NCBI GenBank assembly: GCA_002282555.1
Contig: NCJR01000198.1
Location: forward strand, 1-6,237
DNA: 6,237 nt
Origin: Rhodobacterales bacterium 34-62-10
GTDB lineage: Bacteria > Pseudomonadota > Alphaproteobacteria > Rhodobacterales > Rhodobacteraceae
Direction of reading: 5' to 3'
Position 1 is the first letter of the stretch. Each line of letters begins with the position of its first letter. The notes under the pieces were generated by a model. It saw only the letters and a program-made list of their open reading frames with translations, was not told the DNA's origin and searched no databases. This document shows, piece by piece, positions 1 to 5,676 of the stretch. The position numbers and the translations under genes were made by a program.

Positions 1-23
1 TTGTTGTATCTTTATTTGCAGCC

Positions 24-242
24 TCAGCCTGCGTGGATTTTTGAGCGGGCAACTTCCCCATCTTTGGGCCTTTCAGACTCAATCGCTACACTTAATGAGT
101 TACCCACTTGCTGCCATGAGACCGAAAGAAGGTCAGTTTGTTCAGCTTGATAGTGTCTGTTCTGACCATAAACCAACCTATATGGGCTGGACAAACCATA
201 CCAAAATCCGCGCCTCAAAGCATTGTTTTTGGACCCAGTCAT
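24..242 (-). CDS. Small hypothetical protein, 72 aa
   Basis: I do not recognise this protein and assign no function. The main support is the start region. GAGGGGAG (minus strand, 249-256) lies six bases before the ATG at 242, an excellent Shine-Dalgarno sequence, and a TATATT -10-like box sits further upstream at 275-280. The product is hydrophilic and slightly basic, with an aromatic-rich stretch near residues 13-25 (GFWYGLSSPYRLV) and no membrane segment or signal peptide. It would end 23 bases before the window edge. The surrounding DNA is more AT-rich than the rest of the window, which fits either horizontally acquired DNA or a regulatory spacer. The competing plus-strand ORF at 41-304 has no comparable ribosome binding site. 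It may be a real small gene or a chance ORF. Confidence 0.4.
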   Translation of the reverse strand: MTGSKNNALRRGFWYGLSSPYRLVYGQNRHYQAEQTDLLSVSWQQVGNSLSVAIESERPKDGEVARSKIHAG

Positions 243-274
243 CGCGAACTCCCCTCTTTTTTTCGTACTTTAGC

Positions 275-297
275 AATATAATCACTTCAGTGAAAGT
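275..297 (-). promoter_or_regulatory. Putative promoter with dyad operator upstream of the small ORF
   Basis: The minus strand has TATATT at 275-280 as a possible -10 box for the 72-aa ORF. Directly upstream is a perfect inverted repeat, TCACT-TC-AGTGA (282-293), and overlapping it ACTT-N6-AAGT (284-297). The dyad would lie between the -10 and -35 positions, a classic repressor site. No good -35 box is visible at 16-18 bases. The same AT-rich block reads TATAAT on the plus strand (277-282), so orientation is uncertain. No regulator that could bind here is identified. Confidence 0.3.
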
Positions 298-344
298 ATC
301 ATGATGCAGCTCGATAACTGATGTGTTACCCAAACGATCCCCCC

Positions 345-377
345 AAAAGCAAAAGGGGCCGCCTTCCAGCGACCCCT
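345..377 (-). terminator. Rho-independent terminator of icd
   Basis: In minus-strand RNA, AGGGGUCGC (377 to 369) pairs with GCGGCCCCU (362 to 354): nine pairs including one G-U wobble, around a six-base loop. It is followed by the U-rich tract UUUUGCUUUU (354 to 345). The hairpin begins 26 bases past the icd stop codon, so it should end the icd transcript before the AT-rich left end. Confidence 0.8.
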
Positions 378-402
378 CCACTCCAACCCTAAACCGAGTT
401 AA

Positions 403-1617
403 TCACCCGGCCAGAGCCTTGTTCAGATACTCGTCGACCTTCTCCAGATAGCCGATGGTGCTCAGCCATTTCTGATCGGGGCCGACCAGCAGGGCAAGGT
501 CCTTGGTCATCAAACCATCTTCCACCGTCTGCACGGTCACACGCTCCAGCGTCTCGGCAAAGCGCGCCAGTTGCGCGTTGTCGTCCAGTTTCGCGCGGTG
601 CTTCAGGCCACCGGTCCAAGCATAGATCGACGCGATGGAGTTGGTCGAGGTTTCCTTGCCCTTCTGATGCTCGCGGTAGTGCCGCGTCACGGTGCCATGG
701 GCCGCTTCCGCCTCAACCGTTTGTCCATCGGGCGTCATGAGCACCGATGTCATCAGACCCAAGGAGCCGAAGCCCTGCGCCACGGTGTCGGACTGCACGT
801 CACCGTCATAGTTCTTGCAGGCCCAGACATAACCGCCCGACCATTTCATCGCGGATGCCACCATATCGTCGATCAGGCGGTGCTCATAGGTGATGCCAGC
901 CGCTTTGAACTTATCGGCGAATTCCTCGTCATAGACCTTCTGGAACAGGTCCTTGAAACGCCCGTCATAGGCTTTCAGGATCGTGTTCTTGGTCGACAGA
1001 TAGACGGGCCAGCCCTTGACCAGACCGTAATTCATCGACGCGCGGGCGAAATCGATGATCGACTCGTCCAGGTTATACATCGCCATGGTCACACCAGCGC
1101 CCGGCGCGTTGAACACGTCACGCTCGATCACGGTGCCATCTTCGCCCACGAATTTGATCGTCAGCTTGCCCTTGCCGGGGAAGCGGAAGTCGGTGGCGCG
1201 GTATTGGTCACCAAAGGCATGACGGCCCACCACGATCGGCTGGGTCCAGCCCGGCACCAGACGCGGCACGTTGCGGCAGATGATCGGCTCGCGGAAGATC
1301 ACACCGCCCAGAATGTTGCGGATCGTGCCGTTGGGCGATTTCCACATCTGTTTCAGGCCGAATTCCTCAACCCGCTGCTCATCCGGGGTGATGGTCGCGC
1401 ATTTGACGCCGACGCCGTATTTCTTGATCGCATGGGCTGCATCGATGGTGATCTGGTCATCGGTGCGGTCACGCTCCTCGATCCCCAGATCGTAATATTT
1501 CAGGTCGATATCCAGATAGGGCAGGATCAGCTTCTGCTTGATGAAATCCCAGATGATGCGGGTCATCTCATCGCCGTCAAGTTCGACGACAGGGTTGGCT
1601 ACCTTGATCTTGGTCAT
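403..1617 (-). CDS. icd: NADP-dependent isocitrate dehydrogenase
   Basis: Oxidatively decarboxylates isocitrate to 2-oxoglutarate, making NADPH, in the cytoplasmic TCA cycle. The 404-residue product is the full length expected of the eukaryote-like homodimeric class, related to human IDH1/2 rather than to E. coli Icd. Substrate residues are visible in [12 protein letters not shown] (94-105), R109 and [14 protein letters not shown] (131-144, with R132 and Y139). The catalytic lysine region is STKNT (208-212, K210). Metal-binding aspartates are D250, D273 and D277. The NADP-binding segment HGTVTRHYR (307-315) has the Arg/His pair that favours NADP. The ATG at 1617 is chosen because the family signature ([18 protein letters not shown]) starts there and AGGGG lies about ten bases upstream. 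An in-frame ATG at 1671 would add an unconserved 18-residue leader. The gene appears intact and has its own terminator. Confidence 0.97.
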   Translation of the reverse strand: MTKIKVANPVVELDGDEMTRIIWDFIKQKLILPYLDIDLKYYDLGIEERDRTDDQITIDAAHAIKKYGVGVKCATITPDEQRVEEFGLKQMWKSPNGTIRNILGGVIFREPIICRNVPRLVPGWTQPIVVGRHAFGDQYRATDFRFPGKGKLTIKFVGEDGTVIERDVFNAPGAGVTMAMYNLDESIIDFARASMNYGLVKGWPVYLSTKNTILKAYDGRFKDLFQKVYDEEFADKFKAAGITYEHRLIDDMVASAMKWSGGYVWACKNYDGDVQSDTVAQGFGSLGLMTSVLMTPDGQTVEAEAAHGTVTRHYREHQKGKETSTNSIASIYAWTGGLKHRAKLDDNAQLARFAETLERVTVQTVEDGLMTKDLALLVGPDQKWLSTIGYLEKVDEYLNKALAG

Positions 1618-1659
1618 ATGGGAAATCCCCTTGTTCTGGTGAATCGGCTCTTGGCCGGG

Positions 1660-1687
1660 GTCATAGCGCATAGCGGGCCTTCTGCAA
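1660..1687 (-). promoter_or_regulatory. Candidate sigma70-type promoter for icd
   Basis: On the minus strand TTGCAG (1687-1682) and TATGAC (1665-1660) are separated by 16 bases. Each is a partial match to the -35 and -10 consensus. Transcription would start near 1653, giving a leader of about 36 bases before the icd ATG that includes the ribosome binding site. The placement is reasonable between the exporter stop codon and icd, but both boxes are imperfect, and readthrough from the upstream operon is also possible. Confidence 0.35.
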
Positions 1688-1700
1688 AGACGGTATGCGA

Positions 1701-1710
1701 CTGTATACAG
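1701..1710. repeat. Perfect 10-bp palindrome CTGTATACAG
   Basis: CTGTATACAG is its own reverse complement. It lies just beyond the exporter stop codon and about 14 bases upstream of the candidate icd -35 box, where an activator or repressor could act on icd. It is too short and AT-rich, and lacks a T-tract, so it is not a good terminator. A 10-bp palindrome can also occur by chance. Confidence 0.25.
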
Positions 1711-1713
1711 AAA

Positions 1714-2985
1714 TTATTTGACTGTTTCGACGTCCCGCAGCCGGACCATCCGCCGCTCCAGCCGCCCCAGCCGCCACATCAGCACAAAGGCCACCGCCGA
1801 CGCGCCCCCCACACCCAGCGTCATCGGCAAGGGCGTGCCATTGAACACCAGCGCGATCGGCGCCGCGATCAGCGCGCCCGACACCGTGGAAATCGCACCG
1901 ATCACACTGGCCGCCGTGCCCGCGACATGGGCCATCGGCTCCATCGCGATGGCATTCAGGTTGCCCACCGTCAGCCCCGATTGAAACAGCACCGTGCATT
2001 GCCAGACCACATAAACGGCAAACATCGCGTCCCCGCGCAGCCCCGCCAGCCAGCACAGCGTCATGATGCTGGACAGGATCAACTGCCCGCCAAACGCCGC
2101 CATCGCCAGCCGCTGCATCCCCAAACGCATCACCAAAGCCGCGTTCAGGACCGAGGCGCTGCCGGTGACCACCGCCATCCCCGCGAACCACAAGGGAAAC
2201 TCCTCGCCACGCTGGAACACCTGATCAAACACCGGCTGGATCAGGCTGATCGTGGTGAACAGCATCACATAGCCCATGGTCTGCGCCATGATCGACAGCC
2301 GCACCACCGGATGGGTCAACACCTCACCCACCGCCTCGCGCAAGACGGCGACCCGCATCGGACGCCGCGCCGCGCGGGGCAGGGACTCGGGCAGCCGCAG
2401 CATCAGCCACAGACTCGCCACCGCTGCAAAAAGAACAAACGCCCCGAACATCGCGCGCCACCCGGCAGCCGCAATGATCCAACTGCCCACCAAAGGCGCC
2501 ACCGCCGGCACCAGCATGAACACCAGCATGATGAAGGACAGGATCCGCGCCATCTCGCGCCCGCCGTAAAGGTCGCGCACGATGGCCATGCCCACCACAC
2601 GCGGCCCCGCCGCCCCCACACCCTGCAGCAACCGCGCCAGCAGCAGCAACTCCAGCGTCGGTGCCGCCCAAGCCAGCGCCGCCCCCAGCATGTAAAGCAG
2701 CGCCCCCCCAAGGATCACCGGCTTGCGCCCCCAGGCATCCGACATCGGCCCCGCCACCAGCGTGGCCACCCCCATGCCCAGCACGAAGGCGATCACGATC
2801 AACTGCGCGCGATTGGGATCAGCCGGGCTCAGTTCCGCACCGATCCGGGGCAGGGCGGGCAGCATCGCATCAATGGAAAAGGCAATGATCGCGAACAGCA
2901 TCGCGATCAGCGCGATGAACTCGCCCTTGGATGGCATCTTCCGCAGCCCCCGACCGGGCGTGTCACTGGCACCGGACAGGGTCAT
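1714..2985 (-). CDS. MFS efflux transporter, Bcr/CflA (DHA1) type
   Basis: Predicted inner-membrane proton-coupled exporter with about twelve hydrophobic segments over 423 residues, the usual length. TM1 carries the DHA1 pattern FSIDAMLPALP (36-46, D39). The TM2-TM3 loop has MFS motif A, GPMSDAWGRKP (79-89). TM4 has the motif-B-like ARLLQGVGAAG (117-127, R118). VPAVAPLVG (159-167) fits the TM5 region of Bcr/CflA proteins. Family members export drugs, sulfonamides, bicyclomycin or small metabolites; the substrate here is unknown. The ATG at 2985 is preferred because GAGGG lies four bases upstream. The ATG at 2937 (residue 17) begins closer to TM1 and is a plausible alternative. The gene starts six bases after the FrnE-like gene stops, so the two are probably cotranscribed and translationally coupled. 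Its link to the CoA ligase suggests export of a related acid, which is inference. Confidence 0.9.
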   Translation of the reverse strand: MTLSGASDTPGRGLRKMPSKGEFIALIAMLFAIIAFSIDAMLPALPRIGAELSPADPNRAQLIVIAFVLGMGVATLVAGPMSDAWGRKPVILGGALLYMLGAALAWAAPTLELLLLARLLQGVGAAGPRVVGMAIVRDLYGGREMARILSFIMLVFMLVPAVAPLVGSWIIAAAGWRAMFGAFVLFAAVASLWLMLRLPESLPRAARRPMRVAVLREAVGEVLTHPVVRLSIMAQTMGYVMLFTTISLIQPVFDQVFQRGEEFPLWFAGMAVVTGSASVLNAALVMRLGMQRLAMAAFGGQLILSSIMTLCWLAGLRGDAMFAVYVVWQCTVLFQSGLTVGNLNAIAMEPMAHVAGTAASVIGAISTVSGALIAAPIALVFNGTPLPMTLGVGGASAVAFVLMWRLGRLERRMVRLRDVETVK

Positions 2986-2988
2986 GCA

Positions 2989-2993
2989 CCCTC
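2989..2993 (-). promoter_or_regulatory. Ribosome binding site of the MFS gene, overlapping the upstream stop
   Basis: Minus-strand GAGGG lies four bases before the ATG at 2985 and overlaps the TGA (2994-2992) of the preceding gene. It decides the 2985 start over 2937 and suggests termination-reinitiation coupling. Confidence 0.65.
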
Positions 2994-3636
2994 AGCTTTC
3001 GTCCGGGTCCTGCGCCATGATCTCATCGATCACCCGCAGCCAGACCTCGGTGGGTTGCGCACCGGGCACCGCATGTTTGCCCGCCACGATGAAGGTGGGC
3101 ACAGAATTCACACCCATCTCGCACGCCGCCGCGTCGCGGTCGCGGATATCCTGCACATCGGCGTCACTGTCCAACAGCTTGCGGATCACCGCCGCATCCA
3201 GACCGGCACTATCGGCAATATCGGCCAATACATCGCGGTCGCCAATATCGCGGCCTTCCTGAAAATAGGCCCGCATCAGCGCCGACACGACCCGCGCCTG
3301 CGCCCCCTCGATCCCCGCCCAATGGATCAGGCGATGCGCATCCAGCGTGTTGGGCGTGCGCGTGATCCCCTCGAAATTGATCTCGATCCCCGCAGAGGCG
3401 GCATGTTCCGCAATCCGGGCATAGATCTGCACCGCGCGCGCCTTGCCACCGAATTTCTCCTCCAGATAGGCGCGCCGGTCCGCACCTTCCGCAGGCATGT
3501 CGGGGTTCAACTGGAACGGATGCCATTCGATCACGAAAGGATGGTCGGGCCGCGCCTCCAAAGCGCGCTCCAACTGCGCCTTGCCGATCAGACACCACGG
3601 GCAGATCGGATCGGACAGGATATCAAGCTTGACCAT
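2992..3636 (-). CDS. DsbA-family thiol oxidoreductase, FrnE-like
   Basis: A 214-residue thioredoxin-fold protein of the DsbA/FrnE type. The active site CPWC is at residues 12-15, after the first beta strand (KLDILSDPI). A helical insertion follows (about 50-170). NTLDAHRLIHWA (96-107) is typical of FrnE proteins, and the cis-proline loop is VNSVPTFIV (176-184, P180). No signal peptide is seen, so it is likely cytoplasmic, as for other FrnE-like proteins, whose physiological substrates are mostly unknown. The superfamily also holds 2-hydroxychromene-2-carboxylate isomerases and glutathione S-transferase kappa, but both CXXC cysteines favour a redox role. The ATG at 3636 is chosen because GAGG (3646-3643) sits six bases upstream; the in-frame ATG at 3648 has no Shine-Dalgarno sequence. 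The start lies inside the 3' end of the CoA ligase gene (14-base overlap), indicating operon coupling. Confidence 0.92.
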   Translation of the reverse strand: MVKLDILSDPICPWCLIGKAQLERALEARPDHPFVIEWHPFQLNPDMPAEGADRRAYLEEKFGGKARAVQIYARIAEHAASAGIEINFEGITRTPNTLDAHRLIHWAGIEGAQARVVSALMRAYFQEGRDIGDRDVLADIADSAGLDAAVIRKLLDSDADVQDIRDRDAAACEMGVNSVPTFIVAGKHAVPGAQPTEVWLRVIDEIMAQDPDES

Positions 3637-5103
3637 GGCGGGCCTCATAAAGCGGTTTCAGGGCGCGGCGCAGGATTTTGCCATTGGCCCCCGAGGGCAG
3701 TGCCTCAAGGCGGATATAGACCCTTGGTTGTTTGTATCGCGCCAGACGGGTTTCGGCAAAGTCTTTCAACGCCGCCTCATCGACCGCGTCACCCACATAA
3801 AACGCCGCGATGATGCGGGCATCCTCCTTGACCTCGATATCGGTCACCCCGACCTCGCGGATCGCGGGATGGGTCAGCAGCGCCGCCTCGACCTCCATCG
3901 GGGACACGCGATAGCCGCCCGCATTCATCATGTCATCGGCCCGGCCCAGATAGGTGATCTGCCCATCGGCATCCATCATCCCCTGATCCCCGGTCAGGAA
4001 CCAATCGCCTTGCATCTTGGCCGCAGTCTCGGCCTCGGCCCCGAAATAGCCCAGCATCAGACCCGGATCGCTGCGCGCCACGGCAATCGTGCCTTCCTCG
4101 CCCAGACCAACCGGGCCATCCGGCCCAAGGATCGCCACGCGCCGCCCGTCCTGCGGTCGCCCCAGCGTGCCGGGGCTTGCCGGATGCAACGGACTGCCCG
4201 AGATGAAGGTGGAACATTCCGACATGCCATAGGCCTCATAGATCGGCGTGCCCGTCGCCTCGAACCAGTGCAGACGCACCCGGTCCGACAGCTTTTCCCC
4301 CGCCGCCAGACCATGCCGCAGGACAGGCAGGTCCATCTTCATGTGATGCATCAATATCTTTCGATAAACACCGGGTGCCGCGCCACGCCCTCGGCCGGGA
4401 TCAGCGCGGTCGCGCCCACCGACCACGGGTCCATCAGCCCGGTGCCCAGCGTATAGGTCCAGTTGAACGCCCCCGCATGCAGCAAGCGGTCCTCGGCCCC
4501 CAATCCATACCAGCCCTGATGCATCATCCGCCGCGCCCAGATCGCGCGATGCGCATGCATCACCGCGCGCGGGATCCCCGATGTGCCCGAAGTATATATG
4601 ATGTAACCCAGACGGTCCGGGTCCCCCATCGCGTAATCGCAGGGCGGCAGATCGCGCATCGCGGTCAGCGCCGCAGTCTCGATCACCGGCAAACCCGTAT
4701 CCTCGGGGCAGGCCACGCGCGGATCACGCAAAATCCCCGCAGGCGACAATTGCGCCACCATCTTGGCCACTTCCACTGCCGTCAGCTGCGATGACGTGGG
4801 CACCGGCACGATCCCCACCGCAATCGCGCCCAGATAGGCCAGCGGAAAATCCACCGTATTGCCCAACCGCATCAACAGGATGTCACCGGGCACGAATCCC
4901 GCCGCCAAAAGCCCTGTGCCGGTGCCCCGCACCGCTGCGGCCAATCTTGCATAGGTCCAGTGATCCGCACCCTGTGGCGACAGAACCGACAGGGCCACCT
5001 TGTCAGGCAGATCACCGGCATGGGTCAGCACATGGGCGGCCATGTTGAACGGGCGGGGGCAGGGGGCGGCGTCGCCCTGATCGAATATCGCTTGCATGGC
5101 CAC
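3623..5103 (-). pseudogene. Aryl/acyl-CoA ligase (benzoate-CoA ligase type), broken by internal deletion and frameshift
   Basis: An ANL-superfamily enzyme that would activate a carboxylic acid with ATP and CoA through an acyl-adenylate. The N-terminal part reads in one frame from 5103 to about 4381 and has the P-loop YTSGTSGIPRA (170-180). The C-terminal part reads in another frame from about 4381 to 3623. It has AAPGVYRK just after the break, YEAYGMSE (A5-like), WFLTGD (A7), GRADDMMNAGGYRVSP (A8) and the terminal PSGANGKILRR, whose lysine is the expected adenylation residue. All core motifs survive, but the frame is lost near 4375-4395. From memory of the family, a stretch of roughly 15-20 residues between IPAEG and AAPGVYRK is also missing, so the lesion is a deletion of 3n+1 bases rather than a simple slip. 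The start is GTG at 5103 or ATG at 5097. The family resembles benzoate- and 2-aminobenzoate-CoA ligases; the true substrate is unknown. A sequencing or assembly error remains possible. Confidence 0.88.
3643..3646 (-). promoter_or_regulatory. Ribosome binding site deciding the FrnE-like start
   Basis: GAGG on the minus strand lies six bases before the ATG at 3636 and inside the last codons of the CoA ligase gene. It supports 3636 over the upstream in-frame ATG at 3648. Confidence 0.6.
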
Positions 5104-5126
5104 TTGCTAGGCCCCCGCCGCGTCAG

Positions 5127-5155
5127 TTGCAAGCCTCTGAACCGCGCTCTATATC
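5127..5155 (+). promoter_or_regulatory. Putative sigma70 promoter of the divergent regulator
   Basis: TTGCAA (5127-5132), a 17-base spacer and TATATC (5150-5155) form a good -35/-10 pair, each matching four of six consensus bases. Transcription would start around 5161-5163, next to the ATG at 5164, so the regulator mRNA would be leaderless or nearly so; no Shine-Dalgarno sequence is seen before this ATG. TTGCAA is palindromic and also reads as a -35 on the minus strand, 17 bases from a poor TAGCAA box just before the CoA ligase start. The 60-base gap is short enough for one regulator to control both directions. Confidence 0.45.
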
Positions 5156-5163
5156 CATCCCGC

Positions 5164-5331
5164 ATGAGCGACCGTGACCCCAAATCCCTGATCCGCATCG
5201 CCCGCGCCGATGGCGGCACCGCCTTGGCCGAACCGCTTGACCTTGGTCAGCGCGTGCGGGGCCTGCGCAAGGATCTGGGTCTGACGCTGGAACAGGCGGC
5301 GAAACAGGCGGGGCTGGCGCGCTCGACGATC
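5164..5331 (+). pseudogene. XRE-family regulator, N-terminal fragment
   Basis: Only about the first 56 residues remain. MSDRDPKSLIRIARADGG is a short N-terminal arm, and LGQRVRGLRKDLGLTLEQAAKQAGLARSTI (27-56) is the start of an XRE helix-turn-helix up to the recognition helix. Intact relatives continue with a serine-lysine-isoleucine-glutamate-asparagine type segment and, in this subfamily, usually a C-terminal cupin domain; both are absent. The reading frame instead continues without a stop into transposase sequence and then antisense nitronate monooxygenase sequence, ending at 5967 (267 residues in all). Its position, divergent from the CoA ligase operon, suggests it was the local regulator, possibly sensing the acid or its CoA ester (inference). 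DNA binding is unlikely without the rest of the domain. Confidence 0.75.
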
Positions 5332-5670
5332 GGGCGCGGGGTCAGAGACCTCGATGCCGAGCCTCCGCCGCGCGGCCGGGTGCGCCGGGAGGGGGGCGGC
5401 CCGAAGCCGTTGAGCGAGCGCGATCCGACGCTGCTGGCCGATCTGATGCGTCTTGTCGAGCCGGCGACGCGGGGCGATCCGGAGCGCCTGCTGCTGTGGG
5501 TGTCGAAGAGCCTGGACAAGCTGGCCTCGGCGCTTGCCGACATGGTCCATGCGATCAGCCCCAACAGCGTGCGCAAGCTGCTGACCCAGCTCGGCTTCTC
5601 GCGCCAGGCCAACCGCAAGGCCGCTGAAGGCGCGAGCCATCCCGACCGCAACGCCCAGTTCGAGCACATA
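5314..5670 (+). mobile_element. ISAzo13-family transposase, N-terminal remnant
   Basis: In frame with the regulator fragment, residues 51-169 of the fused ORF match the N-terminal half of ISAzo13-type transposases as I recall them: LARSTIGRGVRDL (51-63), GRVRREGGGPKPLSERDPTLL (71-91), LVEPATRGDPE (97-107), SKSLDKLASAL (114-124), LLTQLGFSRQANRK (139-152) and HPDRNAQFEHI (159-169). Complete family members run to roughly 400 or more residues and carry a DDE RNase-H-like catalytic domain after this point; here it is missing, as are the transposase start and any terminal inverted repeats. Departures such as GGGPKPL for the usual GGGRKPL, and LLLWVSKS where PLRWTSKS or similar is usual, also suggest decay. 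The remnant cannot transpose. The left edge is uncertain because the ARSTI motif fits both parents. Confidence 0.82.
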
Positions 5671-5676
5671 GGCGCC

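Noticed and set aside
337..358. CCCC-N10-GGGG hairpin as a plus-strand terminator
   Set aside because: The ten-base loop is unpaired and no T-tract follows on the plus strand; the minus-strand hairpin at 354-377 is much stronger.
1618..1671. An 18-residue N-terminal extension of isocitrate dehydrogenase from ATG 1671
   Set aside because: The extension is not typical of the family, it overlaps the candidate promoter, and the ATG at 1617 has a good ribosome binding site.
3637..3648. Upstream start of the FrnE-like gene at 3648
   Set aside because: No Shine-Dalgarno sequence precedes it, while GAGG is well placed for the ATG at 3636.
571..3813. Plus-strand ORF of 1080 codons
   Set aside because: It runs antisense through icd, the exporter and the FrnE-like gene, all strong family matches. 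Its product is low-complexity, rich in His, Arg, Gln and Pro, as expected of an antisense frame in GC-rich DNA.
4382..4426. ATG 4426 as a true start of a separate C-terminal ligase protein
   Set aside because: The first 15 residues are an out-of-frame reading of the N-terminal half. The family sequence begins only at AAPGVYRK, so this is a frameshift product, not a separate gene.
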